Assembly: GCA_036365455.1 (NCBI GenBank)
Contig: JAWQUS010000002.1
Span: 806,001-870,000, forward strand
Reading direction: 5' to 3'
DNA from: Macrosoma leucophasiata
Lineage: Eukaryota > Arthropoda > Insecta > Lepidoptera > Hedylidae
Length of the DNA stretch: 64,000 bases
Under the pieces are notes generated by a model that worked only from the letters and a program-made list of their open reading frames with translations, made no database searches and was not told the DNA's origin. Position 1 is the first letter of the stretch, and every line of letters begins with the position of its first letter. The position numbers and the translations under genes are program-made. Positions 42,660 through 53,507 of the stretch are shown piece after piece.

Positions 42660-43285
42660 TAGTGAACGCCTGTCACAAATCCATCATAGCCGAAGTCTAG
42701 CGCCACGGCACTTGGCGTGGTCGTGGCGACCTTGACCCAAAATACAACATCTTGACACTGTGACACCGACAAGTGTAATGCTTTTTTTGTGATTGTTGTC
42801 GGGGACCGAAATATGCTCCCAGTTGAAACAGTGGCACATTACCTAATCTGCCTGCCTCTGAATCGTTTTGTTCAAAGACTGAAATATGTTCAGTAGAAGC
42901 ATCGGCACATTGTCCATTAAATCGTATCTACTGCTGAATGTATTCAAAGCTACTGCTGTCCAGTTAGTATAAATTTTTGGGTTTGTTTGGCTAATTTTTG
43001 TTTTCATAATGGAGTATTGATTCAAAAAAGCAGACGCCTGTCACTAATCCATCATAGTCGAAGTCTAGCACCACGACACTTGGCGTGGTCGTGGTGACCT
43101 TGACCCAAAATAAAAGATTATTGACACCGTGACACCGACAAGTGTAATGCTTTTTTGTAGCATTTGTTGTTCGCCCGTGATTGTCGTCGGGTACTTAAAT
43201 ATGCTGCTGCACAGTGAGACACCGGCGCATTATCTAATGAGTGTGCCGCTGAATGATTGTTAAATGTTTAACATGTTCTGGTGGC
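42660..43285. repeat. Tandem duplication of a ~360-bp intronic segment
   Basis: Copy 1 from about 42660, copy 2 from about 43022. Shared blocks: 'acgcctgtcac.aatccatcatag', 'gaagtctagc.ccacg.cacttggcgtggtcgtgg', 'gaccttgacccaaaata', 'gtgacaccgacaagtgtaatgctttttt', 'gattgt.gtcgggga'. Each has a 9-bp stem/10-nt loop hairpin (about 42709-42737 and 43070-43098) whose pairs differ between copies in a structure-preserving way. No coding. Confidence 0.7.
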
Positions 43286-43419
43286 AATATATGGCTTATC
43301 CAGATTATCTTAGCCTTCGGGATTAGCAACGCTTCTGCCTTCACTCAGGCATATTTTTGTATGTACTGTGCAATTTTGTAACTGCACTGTATGCTTTTTA
43401 GCATTTTTTATCAATTTAA

Positions 43420-43545
43420 ATTCATATCAGCTGAAATATGTCCACAGCTAGACCAAAGTTTCAAAAGCGAGATATGCCATGATCGCCACGCTTGACCTAC
43501 GGATTGGCGATCGCAGTGCCGGTAGTTTTATCGTAAGATGCTACT
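43420..43545 (+). repeat. Worn RTE-like LINE 3' UTR
   Basis: 'atatcagctgaaatatgtccacagctagac...gagatatgccatgatcgccacgcttg...gcagtgccggtagttttatcg' parallels 40605-40750. Confidence 0.5.
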
Positions 43546-45427
43546 TTAAATTAATGAAAGCGAATTGCAAAGATAAATGTGGAACTTACCCTTGTAGATT
43601 TTAACTACCGCGTAAATTTCGTACATTGATATTATATGTATGTTCACGCCAAGTCCCTTACATTGAGGGTACGTTGATCCTGAAGTATAAACGAGATGCA
43701 ATTCCATCCTGAAAACAGATTTATTTTTCCATTCTCTTTCCATTATTTCTTAAAGTATACCTTCGCTTAGAAACTGTCCCGATGTCCGAACTAGATAACG
43801 GTAGTAAGGTTTGTCGTGCTTACACAATAGACGTCAGAACTCTCAAAACGTGACGTCCTCGTCCCGTGTCTGAAACGGATGCCGTCACAAACAGCGTTTC
43901 AATTGAAAAAACTGTTTCTATCGCTGCCGTCCATCTTATTTCGTAATCATTGCTCGTTAATACGTTGAATTGTTTCATGTGCAATTATTGTTATTACATG
44001 TTGTGCGCCCAATTGACCTCGGCTAATGTAGCCTTATTTACGTCTAACTTGTGACCCAGTTCACTACGATTCAAAACACTGGTGTGCATTCAATTATAAT
44101 TCGTTTTTCATTTCCATAACGGAGCACACTAAGAATGAAACTTCAAACATATCTTAAATAACTAACCGTGTTTCTTCTTATATTGGTCACTATATTGTTC
44201 TCTACCCACGGACGCGCCGGTTACGAAAAAGTTAGATTCGACGATGATTTCCAGTAGATAATTAACCTATTTAACATCAGTGTCTAATTTGTTTATGAGT
44301 ATAACATAATCAATAGGACGAGAAATGAAGCTCGCATCTGTAATAAGAAAATTGAAGGAAGGAACAAGCATCGAGAATTTATTGTATTTTCCTCCTTCCT
44401 ACGCTATCTCGCTTAATAAATCTGTTCTCTCTCTCCTTATATTACGCGCTAATGCTCTCAGATTTATGTAAGTAGGAGATGATTCAGCTAACTGGGACCC
44501 AGAGTTAATAAGTACTTGGGTACGTGAGTTGCATGAAATTATTTCGCGCAATGCAGTCATGCTAACTTTTGCCTTTGCCGGCGCTCCATTTAATCTAAGC
44601 CTTAAAAAATAGATTTGCTTAGCGAGCAATCTTTTGATTAGTGCTGCTAGTGATGCCAGCTAATTAAAAACTATTTCAAGAGACGCTCGTAAGGAACGTT
44701 GTTATATGTGACCTCAATCTCACAATAGGTCAAACAAGAATATAGATATATAACCGGTTTCGCCTTTGAACGTTCCGTCGCAAATCGCTAATTATGCGTA
44801 CACAGAATCGTCAGATACCGTTTCGTTTTGTTCGGATGCCACATTGTTTTCGTTTTCAATCTTGATATTTAATGTCCGAGGTATAAAGCGACACATGCGA
44901 AGTTCTACAATAACTCAATAGCGTGCATAATTGGATAAAAGTGATAATCTGCCTTTGTCACGGCGGCCTTGTAGACGTACTCAACTATTAGCCGACCTAT
45001 TGTGGCCGTGTCCCCATCGCTGGCAACGTCGGCACCGAACGTCGCTCTCGTATCCAGTCGGCTAATAGGCTTGGATTTCTTTGTTCAAACGTTGGAGCAA
45101 ATCACGACTGGCGACTGTTTGATCAAGCCTTTATATCTAGCGCGGCTCTAGCGTTGGACTAATACCAAATGATAATGACCCGGTTGCAGGCAAAAAGGAG
45201 CTAAAATTATCGAGTGCAAGTATTGAAGCTGTTGCAGTGAAGGTCAAGGGAGCGGCGGGACCGGTTGTGAGGCATGTGTGGCTGCGTACTGGATGTTGCA
45301 TAACACCTCCTTTATGTGATCGATATGATCGGATCGCAGTCGGTGGAACTGGTTTCTAAATGGTGGCACCTTACCTTACTTCTATCAATGTCAAGGTCGG
45401 CTTCCTTGTTGCGTAGTTACTTCTTAA
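43546..45427. other. Intronic stretch without recognised repeat
   Basis: About 1.9 kb with no element or exon identified. It includes an inverted repeat CTATTAGCCGAC (about 44986-44997) / GTCGGCTAATAG (about 45058-45069) separated by 60 bp, in a locally GC-richer part. Confidence 0.4.
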
Positions 45428-45700
45428 AGTTCCGTATCTCTTAAAGAAAAAAGGGAGTCTTATAGAATCACTCGTGTATGTCTGTCTGCCCGTCTGTTAC
45501 AGTCAATTTGCTACAAACCCCTGGGCCTATTGACTTAAAATTTGATACTTAAATGCTGTGTGCAGTGACCCCAAACATGGACGTACAAAGTAAATAAACG
45601 CGTATTACCGGTTTTGTAAGTTGCTGTGGATTTTTTTTTAAATATTTTCAATTTTGATAGCAAGTAATTCGGTGAATTTAATCAGGAACGAAAGAAAACT
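45428..45700 (-). repeat. LINE 3' tail, reverse ('gacagacagac' type)
   Basis: 'agttccgtatctcttaaagaaaaaagggag ... cactcgtgtatgtctgtctgcccgtctgttacagtcaatttgctac ... ctattgacttaaaatttgat' is the reverse of the tail at 640-1092. Confidence 0.6.
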
Positions 45701-46003
45701 CAAAATAAAGTTTTAAGTATCGTTGGCTGTTTGTTTTGTGGTTATGTCACGAGGAAATGAATATTTACGTACTTGGGGAAAGAAAGCATGTGAGTTTCAG
45801 TCCCCAAAGTCGAAGTTCTCCACAGGGAGAAATATACTGTGCGTTAGATTTGTTTATTTGCGTCCGACTCTTTTATTTGTTACCCGTAATTGGGCAAAAC
45901 TTCCATAATGGCAAACTAACTGCTTTTGCAATTATGTCCAATTACGGGTTCGAGTTTCGGGATAAAATTGGTTCTACAATCTCAGTTTTAAAATTGTATT
46001 AAT

Positions 46004-46397
46004 TACAGTAGGGCCTCGATAGTCCGTACCCAAGCTAGTCCGAACAGAGGAGTTTGGACTAGCTTGGGTAATCCGAACGGTCCTCTGCCCTGCGCGTCTT
46101 ATGCCACGCGCATATTTTAGTGCCAAGTTAAACTTTTTGGGCAAATTTGACCGCTTCGCGCGCCATGTCAACATTCAAGAAAAGAAAGCACGTGACGCTT
46201 ATAATTTCACAGAAGTGCGAGATTTTCTTATGTAGGTATATGTAAAGCATCATTCTGTATCAGTTTTGTGTGATTAAAACATATTTTCTGTTACAAAAAC
46301 TATTGTTTTATTGCTTATATACCTTTATAATGCCTACATACTATAATCCGAACAGGGTATACATTTCGGGCGTTCGGATTATCGAGGCCCTACTGTA
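46004..46397 (+). mobile_element. pogo/Tigger-like element, internally deleted
   Basis: 390 bp (46006-46395) between TA dinucleotides. The TIRs CAGTAGGGCCTCGATA and TATCGAGGCCCTACTG are as in CENP-B-related pogo elements (left copy 'atagtccg', right copy 'cggattatcg'). The interior keeps the beginning of the transposase gene and then jumps to the 3' side. Non-autonomous. Confidence 0.8.
46165..46245 (+). pseudogene. N-terminal stub of pogo/CENP-B-like transposase
   Basis: ATG at 46165 opens MSTFKKRKHVTLIISQKCEI and ends at a TAA after 26 codons. The 'KRKHVTL....K.EI' pattern is the start of the first helix-turn-helix (CENP-B/Tigger N-terminal DNA-binding) domain. The rest, including the DDE domain, is gone. 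It encodes no functional enzyme, but marks the orientation and parentage of the element. Confidence 0.65.
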
Positions 46398-47167
46398 TTT
46401 ACAATCTAGATATCGACTCTTTTTAAAGTCGTTCAACTAGTATCATCTTCATTCCTCGTGTTTTGTCTATAACCTATTTATGAATTTGTCACTCAATCCC
46501 TTCTTAGTTAAGTAAAATATACGTACACATACATTATGTGATTATGTCTTCTGATTATCCGTGCGAAGTGGGTAGAGATACAAATAGTAACAATTGTTTA
46601 CGCAAATCTAATTTCTAATACAGCAATATAATAATTATTAACCTAACCTATTTCATTTATATCTCGCAAATTCGAGTAAGATAAACCAGTTGGCATAACG
46701 CGTCCTTCGGCCAAATGCAATTCTAGAATGTAAATGACAACAGACAGGTCATCTGTTAGTCCGACGTCCGCACCATCTGTATTCGCTATTTGTAAATGTG
46801 TGTAAATAGCGACTTTGTGTCGTGTTTAAATGTTAACAAAACTGTATCCATTCATGTTTTGTTTTTGGATTTTGGATAACGTTAAGAATTTGTGTTTAAC
46901 GTTAAAAAATATTTGTAGGATCTCTAAGTCCACTTTCTGGAAATTACCAGTTCGATCACTTTATGTAAACGTAGTGAGTCAGGAGGGGAAATAAGAACTT
47001 AAAGTCATATTTAGATACCTAATACTCAGGAATTATTTTCTTGTGTGTGTGTATACATGACGAAACAGAATAACGCCATCAAGCTGGTCTTATCTCCCAT
47101 TCAAAATTCTAATGATTTGGAAATTAGGTAAGCACGTGGCAGCTTTTTAAAATATTAGAACTTACAA
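46398..47167. other. Intronic stretch without recognised element
   Basis: No element or exon identified. Confidence 0.35.
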
Positions 47168-47460
47168 CTGCCTCATTAGCGTAGTGGTAGCAGGCCACTA
47201 CTATTACGCTGGAGGTCCTGGGTTCGATTCCCGGGTCGGGGATTTATCTCTGCTTCTATTGGGATTTTTCAATTTTCAGGAAGTTTCCCAGTACCCCGGA
47301 GTTTGGTAATGTGCCCGGAGATGGCAACAGGTTCGCCACCTGTTACATGGGCCAAAAACGTAAACGGCGAGTCGTGGGTGTTTGCATGTATGATTGAATA
47401 TATGCATGTACCTCTGCCTACCCCTTCGGGGATTACAGGCGTGAAGTTACGTTTTTTTTT
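47168..47460 (+). repeat. tRNA-headed SINE (family P), full copy
   Basis: Head 'cctcattagcgtagtggtagc' and 'ctgggttcgattcccgggtc' (good B-box). Body 'ggtaatgtgcccggagatgg...gttacatgggccaaaaacg'. End 'cttcggggattacaggcgtgaagttacgttttttttt'. Confidence 0.85.
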
Positions 47461-47579
47461 AGAACTTACATATATTTTAGGTCTTACAAGGCGGCTTTAT
47501 ATAGACAGTTCAGATTTGTTGGAGACACTGAAAAAGTTGCTCGGTACCAATAAGATGCGCCGAATACATTTTTTAAAAT

Positions 47580-47915
47580 TGAACATGGCAAACGAGCTTG
47601 CAATTCACATCGATGTGAAGTGATGACTGCAGCCTATAAACATTACACAATAACAAGAGGTCACAATGCTTTGTTTGTTTTTGACTTGGTAAGTGGTGCT
47701 AAACAAATAAATACAATGCTGATTCTGATTCTTTCAGATGCGTTGCCATCACTGAGACCTTACCTAGTTGTTTTCTCTGTGGGAGTTATTACGGGGGCCA
47801 ACATATATCTAGGAATCTCCTGTTGGGATCCCCTATTATAATTTTTTTGATGTCCAAAGGCTGCAGTAATCACTCAACATCAACGTGGACCGTGCCCGTC
47901 TGATATTTTACTAGA
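47580..47915. repeat. Inverted family A fragments with a 66-base insert
   Basis: The reverse fragment (47580-47810) matches family A except for an insert between 'gaggtcacaatgc' and 'agatgcgttgcc' (about 47670-47736). The forward fragment (about 47860-47915, 'ggctgcagtaatcactcaacatcaacgtgg') faces it. The insert is bounded by the direct repeat ACAATGCT and by chance looks like a small intron (gtaagt...tctttcag). Confidence 0.6.
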
Positions 47916-48406
47916 AGATATAGGAAAGTGATGGATCACCATCGATAGCGAACGCCACTGTATGTATCGGCCACGCACTTCCCACAGTTTATTTTTAACA
48001 TCAGACTTTCCTAAAGATTATGCGGAGTCCACTATACATCAGTTATGTTTATTAATCTCATTTAATACCGGACAAACAAACCTATTGGTTCTCTTTTATA
48101 TAACATTACACATGGATACATATTCAAATATATTTTCCCTTTAAACTAGTAAGTAGTAGTCTACTACCACTAAATATAAAAATAAAATAGATATACATTT
48201 TCTTCACAAAAACACCGTTAACATATTGCTGTTGAGTTGAGACTTCACTGAACTTCAGAAGCGCATATTTCATTTTAAAATTGTTATTTTGTATCAATTA
48301 TTGAAAATACACTGTTTGTTAGTTTTTTATTCATATTTCAACAATTCTTATGAATCAGCTTGGTTCCGAGTCATTATTGTACACTGTAATTTTTCAAACC
48401 AAGATT
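47916..48406. other. Intronic stretch without recognised element
   Basis: No gene or repeat recognised. Confidence 0.35.
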
Positions 48407-48561
48407 TTAACCACCTTATTCATGAACGTATTTTAGCTTAAGTGTTGCTAATCTCTCCTTTGTCTTTTTCTATCCTGCACATTTGACAGTGCAACTGAAG
48501 AAAGACAAAGCATTCTATAGCTAAAACATATCTAATGTATGTTTATGAATAAGGAGGTTAA
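48407..48561. mobile_element. ~147-bp TIR MITE (family M), copy 2, TTAA duplication intact
   Basis: 48411-48557 between TTAA (48407-48410) and TTAA (48558-48561). Ends CCACCTTATTCATGAACGTA... and ...TACATAAGG-like complement ('tatgtttatgaataaggagg'). Inverted relative to copies 1 and 3 ('ctcctttgtctttttctatcctgcac'). The TTAA target suggests piggyBac-like mobilisation. Confidence 0.8.
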
Positions 48562-48949
48562 TGTTTATTTTGTTTTCTTAGTATTTCTGTTAGCTACACT
48601 ATTAAACTATTTCCACGAATTTACTACATCTGCAACCGCACAATTACATTATTTCTGACGACGTGGTAAACGAAATCACTATCGAAAATTGATTTTTTAC
48701 TATAAAAATATTAATATATGTGTGAATTCATCGCCAATCGCCAGTAGAGATCTATAAAGCCCCGACTCTATAAATGCCTCAATGACAATCATATCAGTTG
48801 CGTATTCAAATTTAAACAATAACATTAACATTTAACACACGACACACATTAATTACAGTGATCATTCAAAATTTAATTTCCGAACACAAAATGAGGACCG
48901 GTTACGTTTAATGTTATTTAAATTTACTTATACCTATATTTTTTTTGTA

Positions 48950-49187
48950 CATAATGGAAGTGACAAACAAGCATTCAGTTCACATCGATGTTAAGTGATG
49001 ACTACAGCCTATAGACACCCAAACAAAGACCAAGGTCAAAATACAGATGCCTTGCCACTCCTGAGGCCTAAGGTGTAATGGCTCTGTGCCGGAAATTACA
49101 GGGCCGTACATTACCACCTGACCGGAACACGATAGTGTTGAACACTACCATTTAGCGGCAAGTATATTATGTAATGCGGTGGTGTTG
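48950..49187 (-). repeat. Family A retroposon, reverse copy lacking the 5' end
   Basis: From the T-run tail and 'cattcagttcacatcgatg' to 'gcggcaagtatattatgtaatgcggtggtg', then an abrupt switch to unrelated sequence. Confidence 0.8.
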
Positions 49188-49356
49188 CGCGTTTGTATGG
49201 AATTTAGGCCGAGTGTCCGCTGTTTGTCTTAGGAAGACCGGCCGTTTCCCTGATTGTACAAAAGATTTACTCCGTGAAAATCTTTGTACTTAAATTCCTA
49301 CACGTAAGAAAGATTTAAAGCCTCGAAAGTTTAACGCATCTGCGTTTACACTTCTT

Positions 49357-49490
49357 CCCCCTTATTCATAAACGTACCTACATTTGATAATGCTTTGTCT
49401 TTGTCAGTTGCATTGTCAAATGTGCAGGATAGAAAAAGACAAAGGAGAGATTAGCAACACTTTAGCTAAAATACGTTTATGGATAAGGAA
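49357..49490. mobile_element. TIR MITE (family M), copy 3
   Basis: 'cccccttattcataaacgta...ctttgtctttgtcagttgcattgtcaaatgtgcagg...gctaaaatacgtttatggataagga'. About a dozen bases of the left interior are deleted. No clear TTAA remains. Confidence 0.7.
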
Positions 49491-49844
49491 CTAGTCTTTA
49501 TGTAGTTGTCTTTGACTTAAATATTCACTTGGATCAATGGGAACTGCAATCTGTTTGTCACTTTGATTAGGCACATAACAAATAATGAGTTACAAGCTAC
49601 AAATATGCTCACAACTTAACATTGTTTTGGTCTGCCTTTATGCGCACTCTATCGAATGCCTTACAAAATTCTACAATGTTTGTAATTTCTAATGCGACCT
49701 TGAGGCATGCGTAATGTAACGATGTTTTATCAATGCGATCTTTGCACTGTTTGTACGTAATAATGTTCTATTAAAATACTATTGTTTACTGCCGTTTATG
49801 TGTTTATAAGTTGCTATTAATGGTGGCAAATAATCGTTTACTGG

Positions 49845-50185
49845 TGATAGAGCTACTGTGACAGAGTTCAAAGGCGTAGACACCACCGATCTCATTTAAA
49901 TGCCGTTAATTGATTGTAACCTTTTAAGCCATTTTCACAACATTCAAGTGCGTATCGGGCCACGCGCAGTGTCGGGTTCCGTAGCTGAAGACTACGAATA
50001 ATTTAATGAAAAAAAAATATTTTTTTTCTATCACTTTGTCGGCGTGATTAAGATGTATAGTTGTGCGAAATTTCAAGTCTCTAGTACCAATAGTTTTTGC
50101 GCTAAACCGCGGACGGACAGACAGACAGACAGACGGACATGGCGAAACTATAAGGGTGCCTTGTTTACTACGCAACCCTAAAAAG
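49845..50185 (+). repeat. Family A 5' fragment followed by a LINE 3' tail
   Basis: 49845-49900 'actggtgatagagctactgtgacagagtt...gtagacaccaccg' is the family A 5' end. 49965-50185 is a LINE tail: 'gcggacggacagacagacagacagacggacatgg', then 'ataagggtgccttgtttactacgcaaccctaaaaa'. Confidence 0.6.
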
Positions 50186-50367
50186 GGATATATAAAAAAC
50201 ATAACTTCATGGTGGGCAACGTTTCCATGTGGGCAGTGCTTGGAGAATGCGATAGGTATGTAGGCGAATACACCCAACCATGCCAGTTATGTTTTTGCGT
50301 CACGATATCATATGTATTACAATAGAGGGCGTTCCTACCTGTTCGTTATAAATAAAACACATATTTT

Positions 50368-50542
50368 ACTGGTAGTAGAGCTCCACTGTAGGAACTCAAG
50401 GGCTTAGGCACCACCCTATGAGGTAATCTATCTGCCACCAATCTATCTGCCTCCAAATAGTAGTGATCAGCACGATGCGGGTATCGAACCCGCGTCCCTT
50501 CGAATCAAACGGTCGTCTCACATCACTTGACTAACCGAGTTC
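50368..50542. repeat. Family A 5' fragment joined to a reverse SINE D head
   Basis: Forward family A 5' end (50368-50475, 'ttactggtagtagagctccactg...ggcaccaccctatgagg', with a small doubling of 'ccaatctatctgcc') runs directly into a reverse tRNA-like SINE head (50472-50542, 'gcgggtatcgaacccgcgtcccttcg...actaaccgagtt'). Confidence 0.65.
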
Positions 50543-50782
50543 TGTGAGATAAAGGGTATTTGTTTATGTTTATATTTAGTAAAAAGAAGTGATAAAACAG
50601 CAATTACATTTCACGGTCGGGTCCCTCTCATTAGAGCCATCGGACTCTATTTCGTATTACATTGTTTTAATTTGAGCCAAAGCTCGCGAAATGCGAGGGT
50701 CTTTAATTGAGTAAGCGTTCACAAAGTTTTCTTTCCGTTCACTTTTCTTTGATGATGGATTCATTTTAAATTAAGTAAAAAG

Positions 50783-51063
50783 AAACGTCACTTCACGCCT
50801 GTAACCCCCGAAGGGGTAGGTCAATCATACATGCAAACATCCACGATTCGCCGGTTACGTTTTTGGCCCATGTAACAGGTGGCGAGCCTGTTGACATCTC
50901 CGGGCACATTACCAAACTTCGAGGTACTGGGAAATTTCCAGAAAATGGAAATATCCCAATAGAACCAGCGATAAGGACTTGACACCATTATCCCTACTCG
51001 GGAATCGAACCCAGGACCTTAGCGTAGTAGTAGTGGCCTGCTACCACTAGGCTACCGAAGCAG
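50783..51063 (-). repeat. tRNA-headed SINE (family P), full reverse copy
   Basis: Reverse order: 'cttcacgcctgtaacccccgaagggg' (3' end), 'ggtggcgagcctgttgacatctccgggcacattacc', 'ctcgggaatcgaacccaggacc' (B-box complement), 'gcctgctaccactaggctaccgaagc' (A-box complement). Confidence 0.8.
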
Positions 51064-51112
51064 TTGAAATTAAAAGATCACATTTTATTTAGATAGCTGA
51101 CGCGATGTTGGT

Positions 51113-51231
51113 GTGGTGAGTACTTTGAGCAAAGTATGCTAAGAACTGTCAGTACAGTATGGGTTTTGACAGTTCAAAGCGTACTTTGCTCAAAGTAAAC
51201 TCGTAGTGCGGTCTGTGAATCTCACCCTAAG
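51113..51231. mobile_element. Foldback MITE (family F), left arm shortened
   Basis: The right arm 'tgacagttcaaagcgtactttgctcaaagtaaactcgtagtgcggtctgtgaatctcacc' is complete. The left arm jumps from 'ggtgag' to 'tactttgagc', missing about 25 bases present at 32708-32853. Confidence 0.75.
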
Positions 51232-51287
51232 GGTAAGGTTGAGGCATTAACGGCTATAGTTTTTTTTGGACAATACAATCAGGTATT

Positions 51288-51568
51288 TTTTTTTTATGTA
51301 ATAAAAGTGGCAAACAAGCATGCAGTTCACATTGATGTTAAGTGATGACTGCAGCCTATAGACAACCACACAATGACCAGAGGTCAAAATGCAGATGCGC
51401 TGCCACTCTTGAGACATTAGGTGTTATGCCTCTGTGCCGGAAATTATTTACCACCTGACCGGAACACGATAGTGATGAACACTACCATTTAGCGGCAAGT
51501 ATATTAGGTAATGCGGTGGTGCCTACGCCCGCGAGCTCCGTCACTGGAGCTCTACTACCAGTAAAAAT
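51288..51568 (-). repeat. Family A retroposon, full reverse copy (young subfamily)
   Basis: Differs from 33365-33657 at few sites over about 280 bp, apart from a short deletion ('gaaattatttaccacc'). Ends 'ggagctctactaccagtaaaa'. Confidence 0.85.
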
Positions 51569-51689
51569 TATTAACCGGTATTACATAACAAGTGTAAACG
51601 TTGACACTCGTAAAAGTAATAACATACTGTGTCGCGAGAATCAGCGCCCTCCTCCGCACATATACAGACAGAGGTATCTCTTTTCTAGA

Positions 51690-51868
51690 TAAAAAAAAAT
51701 GAATCCCTAAACTCGGGAACGGCTGGACTGATTTCGCTAGTTCTTTTTGTGTTGTGTTTATAATTGTCCGGGGAAAGTTCTTATGAAAGAAATAGATAGT
51801 TGGCAATAAAAAAATATCCACACAATTACTTCTATGGCGGTATGTAGTTCGCCGGGATAGCTAGTCAC
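51690..51868 (+). repeat. RTE-like LINE tail, worn
   Basis: 'cctaaactcgggaacggctggactgatttcgctagttc ... ttgtccggggaaagttcttatgaaag ... ccgggatagctagt'. Confidence 0.55.
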
Positions 51869-52482
51869 CAACAAAATGAATTGTTCTTTAAAAATGTGGA
51901 ACTTGTGTTGCATAAAAAATAATCATGTAAGTGTCTGACGTTTTCTGTGTACTAAATGTTATCCGCCACCATGTTTGCATAACACGATGGTTCATCTTGA
52001 TAACGCAGACCTTCGATGACCTTGTTTCTGATAACAATTACCTAACAAACGGGGACTCTGTTGGCCTATATCACGGAGTGAAGTAACAATTTGTAATATT
52101 TGGAGTTGGCTTGAAGCGTAAACAGAAAGGTGGAAATTGTAGAGATAAAGCTCCATGTGTCTGTTTGTTTGTTTGCGAAAAAATCAAACATTGTTGGTTT
52201 CTAATAGTTAGTTTTTTAATACACGATTGTGTTCCAACGATAAATTGGCATGCTTATGAGATTTACATGTTTTAATATCGAAACACATTATCTAAACAAC
52301 TTTTAATTTTGATCAACCTTTTTTCATACAAATATTTGTATGAAAAAAAGCAATACTTACGCACCACAGCCGCAGTCTGGCCGAGGGCAAAGGTCTTGGT
52401 CATTTAAATATGTAAATGATTACTGGGAATATCTAAATATCTATCATTATCGATGCATGCATGCGTGTGTTTATATTTTTAA

Positions 52483-52860
52483 CCGACTTCGAAAAACGGA
52501 GGAGGTTCTCAATTCGTCCGGACCTTTTTTTTTTTTTTATGTATGTTCCCCGATAATTCGAAAACGCCTGTACCGATTTCGATAATTTTGGTTTCGTTTG
52601 AAAGGCTGTGCCTCCCAGTTGGTCCCATTGTAACCATGTCAAGATGTGATGATGAGATCCTGGAGAAATCGAGGGAACTCTTCAAATTTCATAGCACACT
52701 TGAAAGATTTTCGAATTTTTTCATAATAATAATGTTCCGTGCCTTGTGGCCGTATACCTCACAGGTGGGCTCATTGTCACCATGACAAGATGTGATGATG
52801 GGATCCTGGAGAAATCGAGGGAACTACTCAAATTTCATCATCATCACACTTGAAAGGAGA
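52483..52860 (+). repeat. Lepidopteran 'accgacttcgaaaaacggaggagg' repeat with internal doubling
   Basis: Starts 'aaccgacttcgaaaaacgg', has an 11-13 T run, then 'cgaaaacgcctgtaccgatttcg'. The segment 'catgtcaagatgtgatgatgagatcctggagaaatcg' (about 52634-52670) is repeated at about 52779-52816 in the same order. Confidence 0.65.
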
Positions 52861-53175
52861 TGATGATGAAGGTGATGATGATGAAGGTGATGATGATGAA
52901 GGTGATGATGATGGAGGTGATGATGGTGGAGGTGATGATGTTGATAGAGGTGGTAATGATGAGAGGTGATGATGACCGTGGTAATGATGGTGGTGATGAT
53001 AGTAGGTAATGATGATGGTGATGACGGTGGAGGTGAAAATGATAGAGGTGATGATGAAGATGACTATGATGGAGGGGATGATGATGGAGGAGATGATGAT
53101 CAAGGTGATAATGATGAAGGTGATGATGTAGATGATGATGGAGGTGACGATGATTAAAGTGATGATGATAATATC
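52850..53175. repeat. (GATGAT/GGTGAT)n low-complexity tract
   Basis: An imperfect GAT-rich repeat grown from the end of the preceding element. It is open on both strands only because of its composition (Asp/Gly or Ser/His/Pro runs); no protein is implied. Confidence 0.85.
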
Positions 53176-53507
53176 ACTACACTTTAAATTAGCCTTTTGC
53201 TTGACTGCCTTAAAACCAGCTACTGGAATAGATAGTTTTCGAAACTGCTATTAGAGTTCAATAGCGGTTCGTTGCCGCTTTAGAAAAGCCGCTATTATAA
53301 ACCTCTAGAACTGATGATAGTACTTTTTAGATAGTACTTTCGTTGTTGACATACCTACCTACTTTTACTGTAATACTTAATATTAATTACACCACTGAAA
53401 AGCAAAAAATAAATAATTTTAAATTAAAAAAAAACCGCCTTCAAAAAAAAATTCAAAACTGAATAGACAAAAACACTAAAAAGCGAAAAATAAACTCAAT
53501 TACTTTA

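Noticed and set aside
52828..53157. Acidic Asp/Gly-rich or His/Ser/Pro-rich proteins
   Set aside because: Produced by a GAT-type low-complexity repeat; both strands are open for the same reason.
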